A stretch of DNA of 64,000 bases from contig JAFECG010000031.1 of assembly GCA_018242215.1 (NCBI GenBank), forward strand, positions 1 through 64,000. The letters run 5' to 3'. Origin of the DNA: Pseudomonadota bacterium (GTDB lineage Bacteria; Pseudomonadota; Alphaproteobacteria; Rhizobiales; Hyphomicrobiaceae). The notes under the pieces are model-generated. The model searched no databases. It saw only the letters and a list, made by a program, of their open reading frames with translations, and had not been told where the DNA came from. Position numbers and translations under genes: made by a program. Below, one piece after another: positions 23,471 through 32,595 of the stretch; position 1 is the stretch's first letter, and each line of letters begins with the position of its first letter.

Positions 23471-24630
23471 TTTGGCTCCAGCAGCTCCTTCGCCACTTCG
23501 AGCCGCTTTAGGACGTTATCCTTCTTTGTCGTCCCTTCCTGCACCTTCTCACGGAGACCGTCCGCCAGCTTCTTCAGGTCATCAGCGGCAACCGCGCCAA
23601 TTTCTTTGGGATCTGATTTTTTATCGAAGCATTTCTGATATCTGCCCACCAGTAGCGCCTCGAAGATGGCGATGGAGAACCGGTCGGAAAGCCTGAAAAG
23701 GCCGGGCTCAAGCCCGTCTAGCGCTGCCATCAGGCTTTCGAAAATAGCTTTGAGATGGCTAACCGTGTCGGCGTCAAAGTTTTTCTTGGCATAATTAGAG
23801 AAGCGGTTGAGGAACCGCGTCATGGAAGGGCTGTACTGGGCGCTGTAACACAGCATTGCGAAGGCGCGTAACAGCAGCTCTATGTCACGAAGCTTCTCAT
23901 CGCGATCAGCCTTCCCGAGGATATGACGCCAGCGCTTGTCTTTGTTAGCCTCGTACAGAAACTCGTAGAATCCCGAGATGTAGAGGTTCGCTCTGATCTC
24001 TTGCGGGTTGAGGTTGACACCGCCAGTGTTCAGCCGGTCGAATATCTCGTAGACGGACGAATTGTCGTCCTTCGGTTCGTTCTGCTTGATGATTACACAG
24101 CGCAGAGGCCGTAGATCGAAAGCGCTTCGATGGTTGTCCTGTAGCGTTTCGTAATTGAGCCCATGGAGCTGGCTCTTTTCTTCGCCGCCCTTCGCGGGCA
24201 GGTAGATATTGAAGGCTTCAAACAGGTCGTCATCTTGGAGCACCTTTGGCGCAAACCCGCCCTCCTTGGCGAAGATGTCCCTGAGCACTGTGCGTTGGGA
24301 CTTCTTCGGAAAGCGCCGCTTCGTGAAGAAGTAGATCGACAACAGCCGCTGCTGGCCGTCCAGGATGGCGAACTTGTTACGCCCCTCTTCGTACAAAAAG
24401 AGTTGGGGCACCGGCAGTCCCAGGATGAGGGACTCGATCAGCTTCGATGCCCGGGCTTTGTCCCACGTGAAGCTTCTTTGATAGCGGGGCAAAACGATAG
24501 CGCCCTTGTCCAGGAAGCTATTTATCGTCAAGACGTTGAAGTCGTTCGGCGTCGAGGTGATGTCATATTCTGTGATCTGTATTTCAGGCTCTTCGGAACC
24601 GTCCATCCAGGTTTTGTCATCGTCAGCCAT
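23467..24630 (-). CDS. DUF262 domain protein (GmrSD-like)
   Basis: A 387-residue protein with a DUF262 domain in the first 200 residues: IVLPRYQRSFTWDKARASKL, LFLYEEGRNKFAILDGQQRL (the DGQQR motif) and VYEIFDRLNTGGVNLNPQEI. DUF262 has a ParB/Srx fold and can hydrolyse nucleotides; it is found in GmrSD-type modification-dependent nucleases. The C-terminal half is helical and lacks the HNH domain of GmrD. It is paired with the HEPN-like gene. Confidence 0.88.
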   Translation of the reverse strand: MADDDKTWMDGSEEPEIQITEYDITSTPNDFNVLTINSFLDKGAIVLPRYQRSFTWDKARASKLIESLILGLPVPQLFLYEEGRNKFAILDGQQRLLSIYFFTKRRFPKKSQRTVLRDIFAKEGGFAPKVLQDDDLFEAFNIYLPAKGGEEKSQLHGLNYETLQDNHRSAFDLRPLRCVIIKQNEPKDDNSSVYEIFDRLNTGGVNLNPQEIRANLYISGFYEFLYEANKDKRWRHILGKADRDEKLRDIELLLRAFAMLCYSAQYSPSMTRFLNRFSNYAKKNFDADTVSHLKAIFESLMAALDGLEPGLFRLSDRFSIAIFEALLVGRYQKCFDKKSDPKEIGAVAADDLKKLADGLREKVQEGTTKKDNVLKRLEVAKELLEPK

Positions 24631-24666
24631 GCGGTGCTCTTTGGGAAATGCCAGCTCGGGCGCGAT

Positions 24667-25530
24667 TTATACGGCCATATCCAGCGGAAGGTCTGAAATA
24701 TCTTTGAGGCGCTTGCCCTGCACCATGATGCGAAGAAGCGATAGTGCTTCCTCCTCCCCGCACTGTTCGACAGCGACCTCAAGCTCGGGAAGAGCAAAGT
24801 GATAGACGCAATCAATGTCACCGGTCCCAAGCGCGATTGAGGAAAGGCGTGAGGGCAGCGGCTCGCCGGTGACGACCACAATATGCGGGAGATGTCCCTT
24901 GCGATTTCGAATTAAGTTCAGCGCTTCCGCACGGCTGTTCTGGCTGCGATCCGAACGGATGGTCCACTTGGAAGAGACGCTGGCGTGGAGAAGCGGTTTG
25001 CCGCCGTTGGAAATCCGCAAGGCTGCTTTTCGACAGACGCTCGCGTCGATGATTGGCTCAGGTGCGTTGATCTGAGCGTCAGTCAACAATCCACGAATAA
25101 TGATGACGTCGGGGCTGATAGTGTAGTCATTGCCCAGTGCTGCCGCGAGTTCCGGGCTGGCTTTCGCTGCCTGCGCTAGCGCGTCGAGATGCGAGTACTG
25201 TTCGAAGTCAGCAACTGCCAAGCGTCCACGGCTGGAAACTTTCCGCACTTCCCAGTCGCCAGGCCGAATGTGAGAGAGGCGAAGAAAAGTCTCTCTGACG
25301 AAATCCGCGTTGGCGGTCTCGAACTCGCTGCCGCTCCGCTGGCCGGCAAGCTTCTCCATCGTTTCCAGCTTCAACTGCTGGGCGATACCCTTGGCGATTG
25401 CGACAGAAATTCGGCTGTGCTTGTCAGCATTGCTTGGAATTCCATCGACATCTAGGGACAGAACACCCTTGAACAGCTGCGCATGATAGCGCTGCCGAGC
25501 CTCCGCGATGAGAGCCCCGGCACTCATGCA
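24667..25530 (-). CDS. type II restriction endonuclease, NgoMIV family
   Basis: A 287-residue protein close to the length of NgoMIV. Motifs: PDVIIIRG and ASVSSKWTIRSDRSQNSRAE (PD...SxK active site), then RKGHLPHIVVVTGEPLPSRL and LGTGDIDCVYHFAL, all strongly NgoMIV-like. NgoMIV cuts GCCGGC; the same target here is an inference. The start at 25530 overlaps the methyltransferase by seven bases. Confidence 0.93.
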   Translation of the reverse strand, partial: CMSAGALIAEARQRYHAQLFKGVLSLDVDGIPSNADKHSRISVAIAKGIAQQLKLETMEKLAGQRSGSEFETANADFVRETFLRLSHIRPGDWEVRKVSSRGRLAVADFEQYSHLDALAQAAKASPELAAALGNDYTISPDVIIIRGLLTDAQINAPEPIIDASVCRKAALRISNGGKPLLHASVSSKWTIRSDRSQNSRAEALNLIRNRKGHLPHIVVVTGEPLPSRLSSIALGTGDIDCVYHFALPELEVAVEQCGEEEALSLLRIMVQGKRLKDISDLPLDMAV

Positions 25531-26612
25531 GTTTTCAACTTGCGCGCAGGCCGCGCGGCTAGACAGATGGCGATTTGCCTTCCTACCGCTTCGGCGACTT
25601 GCGGAGGGAAAGCATTGCCAATCTGGCGATAGGCAGCGGTCTTTCGGCCCGAGAACTGCCACTCGTCAGGGAAGCCCTGGATGCGTGCCGTCATCTTTGC
25701 AGTAAGGCGCGGGAAGCCAACAAAATCGGGGTCTGGCGCTTGATCTGCAAGCCCAAGGCCATCCACGCAAAGGGACGCCCAGGCGCGCTTGGCCCTCGTA
25801 GGCCCCAGGTCGGGTCCGCCGTGCTTTCTACTGCCGCCGACAAGAGTTGGCGCAATATCGTTGGCCCATTCCTTCCAGCGATTAGCGAGCCGCCATCCTC
25901 GCTCGGCCATAAGATCGTGAAGTGTCTCACCGACCGTCTTTGGCTTGATCGCAGGAGCTTCTGGCCAGCGAAAGCCGTCTGCCAACTCCTTGCGTATCGC
26001 CACGAGCAATGCGCGTGGACGAAGTTGGGGCGTACCGAAGGTGCTGGCATTCAGGAGCCGCCATTCGGCGGTATAACCTAGCTTGTGCAAATCCGAGCGC
26101 AGCTCTTCCCGGTAGTCCTCGAACACATCGTCCAGAAGGCCGCGAACATTCTCCAGGAGCACAGCACGAGGCCTGATTTCGTCGACCAACCGGATTGCAT
26201 CTGGAAAAAGATCCCGCTCATCTCCGTTCCCGAGCTGCTTGCCTGCTTTTGAGAAAGGAGGGCAAGGTACGCCGCCAGCGAATAGATCAACGCCTTTGAA
26301 CGGCTTTCCGCAGAACTCCCGAACGTCGCCTTCGATCACGTTCCACTTGGGCCTGTTCAGCCGCAGCGTGGCGCAGGCGGGTGGTTCTATCTCTACGAGG
26401 GCGCTGTGGCGGAATCCAGCGAGTTCAAGGCCTAGCGCCTGTCCACCTGCTCCCGCACAGATTTCAACGGATGTAAGCTCCGTGGAATTACGGCCGGACT
26501 CAGAGATCGGCGGGAAAACAAAAAGTTCAGCATCCTGTGGCGAGTCAGCTTTCGTGGCCGGCTTGCGAGAGCGTGCGGGTCGTGCGCTGCGAGCGACGGC
26601 TTCCTTCGGCAT
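25524..26612 (-). CDS. DNA (cytosine-5) methyltransferase of the NgoMIV-like system
   Basis: A 362-residue m5C methyltransferase: motif I EICAGAGGQALGLE, motif IV VPCPPFSKAG with the catalytic Cys, motif VI LLENVRG, motif VIII-like TPQLRPRALLVAI and motif X IGNAFPP. It is placed before its cognate endonuclease, so methylation precedes cutting. The start at ATG 26612 has a CGGAGTG ribosome site; a GTG at 26645 would add 11 residues. It opens the five-gene leftward operon to 22504. Confidence 0.95.
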   Translation of the reverse strand: MPKEAVARSARPARSRKPATKADSPQDAELFVFPPISESGRNSTELTSVEICAGAGGQALGLELAGFRHSALVEIEPPACATLRLNRPKWNVIEGDVREFCGKPFKGVDLFAGGVPCPPFSKAGKQLGNGDERDLFPDAIRLVDEIRPRAVLLENVRGLLDDVFEDYREELRSDLHKLGYTAEWRLLNASTFGTPQLRPRALLVAIRKELADGFRWPEAPAIKPKTVGETLHDLMAERGWRLANRWKEWANDIAPTLVGGSRKHGGPDLGPTRAKRAWASLCVDGLGLADQAPDPDFVGFPRLTAKMTARIQGFPDEWQFSGRKTAAYRQIGNAFPPQVAEAVGRQIAICLAARPARKLKTA

Positions 26613-26944
26613 TGACACTCCGTCTTGGCAGAATTTCGCTCGCACGAATCATATGACGATGATGCGAGTATTCCAATCCGCGTTCAACATTTCGACAGGC
26701 CAATCTAGGCGCTGAAAGTGGAAGACATCATCAAAGGACGGTGACAAGCTAAACTGAATACCCGGTTTTGATCGGCTGAATAGCAGAACCCTTTTCCCCG
26801 ACCCAAAATGGACGATCTCCGGCCCTGCAAACTGACCCGCAGTTTCCCCCAACTTTTATCAGTAGCCTGCGAGATTATGGTAGCTAGGTGGTAGCTACGC
26901 CGTTCTGGTCGAAATCGAGCATACGGCTAAGTCATTGAAAAGAA
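26613..26944. other. non-coding right end of the element, next to tRNA-Pro
   Basis: No gene is supported. Two short repeats stand out: AAACTG (26829-26834) with CAGTTT (26840-26845), and the direct repeat GGTAGCTA at 26879-26886 and 26890-26897. These are candidates for integrase or excisionase arm sites at the right attachment site. The promoter of the restriction operon should also be here. Confidence 0.45.
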
Positions 26945-27022
26945 TGGTCGGAGCGAGAGGATTTGAACCTCCGACCCCCAGTCCCCCAGACTGGTGCGCT
27001 AACCAGGCTGCGCTACGCTCCG
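26945..27022 (-). tRNA. tRNA-Pro (anticodon GGG)
   Basis: Read on the minus strand, the 7-bp acceptor stem CGGAGCG/CGCTCCG, D arm, anticodon arm CCAGT-CTGGGGG-ACTGG, T arm GGAGG-TTCAAAT-CCTCT, discriminator A and encoded CCA are all present. The anticodon GGG reads proline CCC/CCU. The 3' end faces the mobile element, so the gene is the likely integration site and is kept intact. Confidence 0.95.
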
Positions 27023-27207
27023 ATTTGGAAATCTGATAGCCGTTGCAACCAACGCTTGCACGCGGAGGCCGTCGCGGTCTCGGGGTTGGGTACCTGGAAC
27101 GCATCCGGACGTCAAGGACGGATAAGAGCACCGGCTTCCGCAGCTTGTTTAACGAGGCCGGCCGATGACGACATGAGGTCCCAAGGAATGTTCCGCCGCG
27201 CATCCCA

Positions 27208-28248
27208 TTAGCGACGATATTCCGGCAAGCGGCTCAAAAGATCGATGATCGGATAATCGACCCACGCGTGGGTGACGAGGTCGCGGTGCCGCCCCCCACC
27301 CCCCGGGACAACAGCCACGCCTCCCGATGCCAGGCGCGTATTGATCTGGCCGCTGACGTCCACGTCGTGGGCCGCGAGAATGTCTTCGAGCTGAGCGTTC
27401 TGATTTCGCGTCGAACTCAAGTAGACGCTGACGAAGAACGCCGACGGGTCGGCCTCGATCCAATGCGCGAACTTGTCGAGATCGCCGTAGAGGGAGTCGA
27501 GGAGCACGACGCCGCGCACCCTCTTCTTCAATCCGCCGAGTTCGATGGCCGACGCTGCCGCGACGTATCCGCCGCTGTAGGCGACGACGATGATCGGCAT
27601 GCTTGCAAACGTGCGCAGCGATTTGCGATCACCAAACATGTGCGCGAGGTGCTGGCCTGCCTCGCCTATGAAGCGTCCGAACGCTCCCGGCTGCCAGAAC
27701 TTCCCCGCGCTCGAATCCCGCGCGTCAACCGCGAGCTGGGGAGCGACAAGAACGACATTCGCGTTCGATGCCGTGATCTGCGCCGGCACTTTCTGACGGG
27801 CCAGCACGTCGCGCTGTAGCGTGGCACCGTGCCCATGAAAAAAGACCATCATCAGCGCCGGACGGCGAATATCGAATCCCTTTGGGATGTGAAGCAAGAC
27901 GCGGCTATCGTTGTATGTCTGATCTTCCCAATAGACGCGGCCAAACGGCGTGCGGTGGCCTTTATGGCCGTTCTCGTTGACGTTTAGAAACGGCTCGTTC
28001 GAGCCGGGCATCGTCCCGTGATAGGGAAAGGGAGCCGTATCGAAGTGGACGAGACTGGTCTTGTCCATCTTTGTCGGCCGACTGCGCGACTGCACCAGCG
28101 TTTTGGAAGGCACGAGCGGGCGCTGGCGTCCCTTGCTCGCGTCGGCCGCCGAGGTGCCGAGTGTCCAGGCGAGGGTTGCACCAAAGGCTTGCGTCAAAAA
28201 TTGCCGGCGCCCATCGTTTATCGGCGTTGGCGGCATGCGCAGCGACAC
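27208..28248 (-). CDS. Tat-exported alpha/beta-hydrolase-like protein
   Basis: A 346-residue protein with a twin-arginine signal (GRRQFLTQAFGATLAW, about residues 12-35). The mature part has a hydrolase fold: FFHGHGATLQ, the elbow VAYSGGY (candidate Ser), LLDSLYGD (candidate Asp) and GRHRDLVTHAW (candidate His). Its substrate is unknown. An in-frame start four codons later (28236) is possible. It is the first chromosomal gene next to the tRNA. Confidence 0.75.
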   Translation of the reverse strand: MSLRMPPTPINDGRRQFLTQAFGATLAWTLGTSAADASKGRQRPLVPSKTLVQSRSRPTKMDKTSLVHFDTAPFPYHGTMPGSNEPFLNVNENGHKGHRTPFGRVYWEDQTYNDSRVLLHIPKGFDIRRPALMMVFFHGHGATLQRDVLARQKVPAQITASNANVVLVAPQLAVDARDSSAGKFWQPGAFGRFIGEAGQHLAHMFGDRKSLRTFASMPIIVVAYSGGYVAAASAIELGGLKKRVRGVVLLDSLYGDLDKFAHWIEADPSAFFVSVYLSSTRNQNAQLEDILAAHDVDVSGQINTRLASGGVAVVPGGGGRHRDLVTHAWVDYPIIDLLSRLPEYRR

Positions 28249-28549
28249 TCCGCAGTTGATACGGTCGTCATCAAGGATTCGCGTTTACCCTGAAACAGAC
28301 TCATTGGTGCGGCGACTTGGCCGATTCTTCACTCTGGCTCTAAAGCTCAAAATTGTTCAATTCATGAGACAAAGGTCCCCCGTCCAGCGCGGCCCGCTAG
28401 GTTCTCGGCGGGGCTTGTGCAAAAAGTGTTCTCCCGACGCAGCTTAGGTGCATTTCGGCAACTTCCCGTTAACATGTTCGAGTGGCAGTTGTTGGAAGGG
28501 ACGCGAGTCAATACTGTCGCCGAGTTTGTCCACTGCTAAGCCGCTCTTC
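28249..28549. other. intergenic region between divergent genes
   Basis: It separates the leftward hydrolase gene and the rightward permease. No gene, RNA or strong repeat was recognised. Confidence 0.4.
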
Positions 28550-29923
28550 ATGACAACTGCTGCCAGCATCAGCGCGTCGCCGACCGTCTCTCCTGGACTT
28601 GATGTCCGCACGGTCTCGACGGTGACCGCAACCGCCCTCGCCGTTGCCGACATGATCGGAATCGGCGTCTTCACCAGCCTTGGCTTTCAGGTTGCCAGCA
28701 TCCCGTCCGCTTTCTCGGTCCTGATGCTCTGGATCGTCGGTGGAATAGCAGCGCTTTGCGGCGCCCTCTCCTATGCCGAGTTGGCGGCCGCGTTTCCCCG
28801 CTCCGGCGGCGAATACAATTTTCTCTCCCGCATCTATCATCCTGCCATCGGGTTTCTCGCCGGATGGATATCGGCGGCGCTCGGATTTTCGGCGCCGATT
28901 GCGCTCGCGGCAATGGCATTCGGAGAGTACTTCAAGGGACTCTTCCCGGGCGCGTCGCCGCTCCTGCTCGGACTTGCCGTCGTCTGGGTCGTGACCTTCA
29001 TCCATCTCACCGGCGTCAAGCATTCGAGTAAATTTCAGAACATATCGACGTTCATCAAGGGCGGCTTGATCCTGGCGCTGATCGTCGCCGGTCTGGCTTA
29101 CGGAGTGCCGCAGTCGATATCGTTCGCACCGACTGAAGGCGACCTCGGATACATTGCGAGCGCCCCGTTCGCCGTCAGCCTCGTTTTCGTGATGTACGCT
29201 TACTCAGGCTGGAATGCCGCGACGTATATCGCCGGTGAGATTCGCGAGCCTGCCGTAAGTCTTCCGCGCTCGATCATTGCCGCGACCATCATCGTGATCG
29301 CCTGCTACGTCGCGCTCAACGCGGTCTTCCTCTACACGACTCCGATTTCGGCGATGGCCGGACAGCTCGATGTCGCCCTCATCGCGGGCCGACATATCTT
29401 CGGCGCGGTTGGAGGCGGGATCGTCGGCGCACTGATCTGCATCGGGTTGATTTCCTCGGTCAGCGCCATGACGTGGATCGGCCCGCGCGTCACGATGGCA
29501 ATGGGTAAGGATCATGCGCTCTTCCGTCCCCTATCGCTGACGAGCAAGAATGGCGTTCCAACGTACGCGATCCTGTTTCAGCTCGTCATCGTCAGCCTGC
29601 TTCTGATGACGCAGAGTTTCGAAGCTGTTCTGGATACCATTCAGTTCAGCCTCACCCTTTGTTCGTTCCTGGCCGTGCTCGGCGTCATCGTCCTGCGCTG
29701 GAAGGAACCGCACCTTTCCCGTCCCTATCGGACCTGGGGCTATCCGCTTACGCCCTTCGTGTTTCTAGGGGTCACGGCTTTCATGATGTACCACTTGGTT
29801 GTCGAGCGTCCTCTGCAATCCCTGGCCGGTCTTGCCATCATGCTGACGGGTTTGGCCGCGTATGCCTATTCCCGAAATCGCTCGAGAGTCAGTGAAGACC
29901 TCAATAGGATTCAACATGGCTAG
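28550..29923 (+). CDS. APC-family amino acid permease
   Basis: A 457-residue multi-pass protein with the APC signatures VTATALAVADMIGIGVFTSL in helix 1, SYAELAAAFPRSGGEYNFLS, and FVMYAYSGWNAATYIAGEI. About 12 membrane helices are evident. It imports or exchanges an amino acid or related amine; the substrate cannot be read. The start at 28550 is chosen by homology to the usual short N-terminus, as the frame is open from 28448. It overlaps the next gene by eight bases. Confidence 0.88.
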   Translation: MTTAASISASPTVSPGLDVRTVSTVTATALAVADMIGIGVFTSLGFQVASIPSAFSVLMLWIVGGIAALCGALSYAELAAAFPRSGGEYNFLSRIYHPAIGFLAGWISAALGFSAPIALAAMAFGEYFKGLFPGASPLLLGLAVVWVVTFIHLTGVKHSSKFQNISTFIKGGLILALIVAGLAYGVPQSISFAPTEGDLGYIASAPFAVSLVFVMYAYSGWNAATYIAGEIREPAVSLPRSIIAATIIVIACYVALNAVFLYTTPISAMAGQLDVALIAGRHIFGAVGGGIVGALICIGLISSVSAMTWIGPRVTMAMGKDHALFRPLSLTSKNGVPTYAILFQLVIVSLLLMTQSFEAVLDTIQFSLTLCSFLAVLGVIVLRWKEPHLSRPYRTWGYPLTPFVFLGVTAFMMYHLVVERPLQSLAGLAIMLTGLAAYAYSRNRSRVSEDLNRIQHG

Positions 29924-31190
29924 AATGCGTGTTTCCGTGGCGGCCGCCTTTGCGGTGTTCGCAGTCGTCACCATTTCGAGCGCGGTGCGCGCCGAACCAG
30001 GTGCCAGTCTCAACGATACGGCGCGCTTCATCGCCGGCATGCAGCCCTCAGCGGGTTCACCGCTCCAGGCCTATACGAATGAGGGCTTCTGGAAGCAGTA
30101 TGCGAAAAGCTTTGACGATGCCTGGGGCGGTCTCGAAAGACGCCAGTTGGTCAAAATCCGTTCTCTCGTCTCGAGAGACTTCAACGCCCCGCAGCCGGTT
30201 CTGTTCTATTTCTTCAGCGGTCCGGATTATCTCTATGCCGACGCCTTTTTCCCATCGGCGACCACGTATGTCATGGCGGGACTTGAGCCGCCCGGCCAGA
30301 TCCCGGACCTGCGAAAATATTCCCGAGGCGAGATCGCAAGCTCGTTGCGCGATCTGCGGTCCTCCCTCAGCTCCGTGCTGAGCTACAGCTTCTTCCAGAC
30401 CAAGTTCATGCGCGTCGATTTCAGCCGCACGAAGCTCAATGGCACGCTTCCTGTGCTGATGACCTTCCTCGCCCGCTCGGGCAAGACGATCTATGACATC
30501 GAGCTGTTCGACCTGCAGAGCGACGGTACCCTGCATCCTGTCGAAGAGAAAATCGCCAACGCGACCGGACATGGCGCGAAGATCACTTTCGGCGATGCGA
30601 GCGTCGGCAAGAAGAACACCCTTTATTATTTCAGCACGGATCTCTCTGACGGCGGCATCAAATCGAGCGGCTTTCTGACGTTCTGCGATACGCTCGGGCA
30701 TGGCGACAGCTTCATCAAGAGCGCCTCTTATCTGATGCACTCCGACCATTTCTCGACAGTGCGCGACTACCTCCTGACGCACAGCGTTTCTCTGCTCGAA
30801 GACGACTCGGGCATTCCCGTTCGCTTCTTCGCACAGGGCTGGAAGCTTCACCCCTATGGGCGCTATGTCGGTCCGATCGGTCTCTTCGCGGGGCAATACC
30901 AATCGAAGCTCAACGAGGTGTTCACGAAGGATCATGCCACGCCGATAGACTTCAGCCTCGGCTACCGGTGGCGCCCGGCGGAATCCAATATCCTGCTGGC
31001 CGTCAAGGATGAGACGGCCGTGGCCTTCAATCTCCCTCCTCCTTTCGTGAAGACCAGTGCGTCGGCCGATTCGAAGCCAAAGATCGAGGCGGTTGCCGAT
31101 CGCCCGGCGAGGCGCCGATTTCGCAACCACCGGAAACCACAGACGGTCAGCAATTCCTACTTTCCGAAAATCTTCGGGTATGCACCGTAG
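29916..31190 (+). CDS. exported hypothetical protein
   Basis: A 424-residue protein with a Sec signal (hydrophobic about residues 6-22, cleavage near VRA/EP). The mature part contains VLFYFFSGPDYLYADAFFP and DTLGHGDSFIKSASYLMH, with no family I can name. The C-terminus is basic. An AGGA lies before the ATG at 29916, and the overlap with the permease gene suggests an operon. Confidence 0.75.
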   Translation: MARMRVSVAAAFAVFAVVTISSAVRAEPGASLNDTARFIAGMQPSAGSPLQAYTNEGFWKQYAKSFDDAWGGLERRQLVKIRSLVSRDFNAPQPVLFYFFSGPDYLYADAFFPSATTYVMAGLEPPGQIPDLRKYSRGEIASSLRDLRSSLSSVLSYSFFQTKFMRVDFSRTKLNGTLPVLMTFLARSGKTIYDIELFDLQSDGTLHPVEEKIANATGHGAKITFGDASVGKKNTLYYFSTDLSDGGIKSSGFLTFCDTLGHGDSFIKSASYLMHSDHFSTVRDYLLTHSVSLLEDDSGIPVRFFAQGWKLHPYGRYVGPIGLFAGQYQSKLNEVFTKDHATPIDFSLGYRWRPAESNILLAVKDETAVAFNLPPPFVKTSASADSKPKIEAVADRPARRRFRNHRKPQTVSNSYFPKIFGYAP

Positions 31191-31270
31191 TCGAAGGCAG
31201 GCGCCTCCGCCTTATGCCTTTGATCCGTGGGCGCAGTGAACCTTCGCGCGGTGAGGTTGGCGGAACCGTC

Positions 31271-31987
31271 CTACAAAATCGGCGCAAGCCGATCCGTTGG
31301 GAATGTCAGGACTTCAAGGTCTTGGGGTAAGTGTCGCGCCGCGACTGCAGAAACGTAAGCGTCCCCAACGGCAAGGTCCCGGACGTCCATGTCGGAACCT
31401 GGAACGTCAGCCGGTCCAGCGCCTCCGATGACGCCCTCATCCGTCAGCAGCCGACCGATTCCGGTGCCCCGCGCTTTGGCGATGGCTTCGAGGCGAACCC
31501 AAGCTTTCAAAACATCGCTGTCGCGGGCAGCGGAGAGTGAGGGCTGTGATGCAAGCCGCTCCGCCGCCCGAATGATCCGGAGACGCCGATCCTGGGACAT
31601 CTGAACCGGTCTCGCGTTCCATTCAAGATCGACACCGACCCGCAGTTCTCTCGCGACGGCAATGACCGCGGCACTTCCGCTATGGGAGATACTAAAATGC
31701 GGACCGGCTTCCTCGAGAAACGGACGGCCGCCGGGCTCAATCTGGAACGGAATTTGGCGAACACTTTCGCCTGCGAGGCGTTCGAGCAGGATGCGCGTTG
31801 CAATCCGGGAGCTTCGCCAGAGGCGCCTCGCCTTATCATCGGCTATCGTTCGTGCCCGTTCGATGTCGTCATCCGACAGTCGCGGCGCCCGCAGCTCCTC
31901 TGCATCGAGAAGAGCTTCCGATTTCACGAGATCGATGAAGAAAATTTCGGGCTCTTGTCGCCTTTCGCTCGACCCGGGGCGAGTCAT
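31271..31987 (-). CDS. 4'-phosphopantetheinyl transferase, Sfp type
   Basis: A 238-residue protein with the Sfp-type motifs FSISHSGSAAV, RVGVDLEW (Mg-binding Asp-Glu) and KAWVRLEAIAKARGTGI (the WxxxEAxxK block). It transfers phosphopantetheine from CoA to carrier proteins. An upstream GTG at 32014 would add nine residues and overlap merR. It follows the merR gene in the leftward cluster with fatty-acid genes. Confidence 0.9.
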   Translation of the reverse strand: MTRPGSSERRQEPEIFFIDLVKSEALLDAEELRAPRLSDDDIERARTIADDKARRLWRSSRIATRILLERLAGESVRQIPFQIEPGGRPFLEEAGPHFSISHSGSAAVIAVARELRVGVDLEWNARPVQMSQDRRLRIIRAAERLASQPSLSAARDSDVLKAWVRLEAIAKARGTGIGRLLTDEGVIGGAGPADVPGSDMDVRDLAVGDAYVSAVAARHLPQDLEVLTFPTDRLAPIL

Positions 31988-31997
31988 CCGCGGAAAT

Positions 31998-32525
31998 TCA
32001 CGTCCGGCCGGCACGTGGCTTCTTCAGTTCATCGGAACTCACCGACGGGTTGATGGGATGCCCCCGAAGGATCGCGCAGGCAATTTCGAGTTCGCGGATC
32101 GCGCTCTCGATCTGGCTCTTGGCCAGCGCTGGATCTTGAGGCAGCTTCCTTTCGACTGGCTGCACGGCCGGGGGAACCGCCTTTGCCAGTGGCTTACGAC
32201 CGCGCTTGCGGCTCGACGGGGCAGCGGGCACCGGAGCTGGCGCAGCAGCAGCCGTTCGGTGGGCTGCTGCCTTTACCTGATCAACCCCGTGCTCGCGGAG
32301 GATCTTCTGGACCCCCCTGATCGTATAGCCCTCGGCATGAAGAAGCGCGCGGATACCGCGCAAGAGCTCCATATCCTCGGGACGGTAATAACGGCGTCCG
32401 CCGCCGCGCTTCATCGGCCGGATCTGCGGGAAACGGCCCTCCCAGAAGCGTAGGACATGCTTCGGGATCTGGAGTTCGTCAGCCACTTCTCCGATCGTGC
32501 GAAATGCTTCCGCCGATTTGTTCAT
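31998..32525 (-). CDS. MerR-family transcriptional regulator
   Basis: A 175-residue protein with an N-terminal MerR HTH ([40 protein letters not shown]) and a long Ala/Pro/Lys-rich linker before a short helical end. No Cys metal-binding motif is present. Its place after ihfA is a conserved alphaproteobacterial arrangement. Confidence 0.9.
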   Translation of the reverse strand: MNKSAEAFRTIGEVADELQIPKHVLRFWEGRFPQIRPMKRGGGRRYYRPEDMELLRGIRALLHAEGYTIRGVQKILREHGVDQVKAAAHRTAAAAPAPVPAAPSSRKRGRKPLAKAVPPAVQPVERKLPQDPALAKSQIESAIRELEIACAILRGHPINPSVSSDELKKPRAGRT

Positions 32526-32595
32526 GGCTCGCCCCCTTGCCTTTCTTCAACTCGGACGGATTGAACGCCGAGTTTCACTGACTTGCAACGGGTCG

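Larger units (their letters stand above)
1..26944. mobile_element. integrated plasmid-like / integrative mobilizable element (left end outside window)
   Basis: The interval holds a tyrosine integrase end, plasmid replication and partition genes with iterons, an excisionase-like HTH, a rolling-circle Rep, an FtsK-like translocase, MobC and relaxase, a serine recombinase, a toxin-antitoxin pair and a restriction-modification island. It stops at the 3' end of a tRNA-Pro gene whose 3' end faces the element, the usual arrangement for tyrosine-integrase insertion. Genes to the right are conserved chromosomal genes. The opposite end with the duplicated tRNA 3' fragment is not in the window. Nested or successive insertions are possible because replication and recombination functions are duplicated. 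The right boundary is an inference. Confidence 0.8.
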
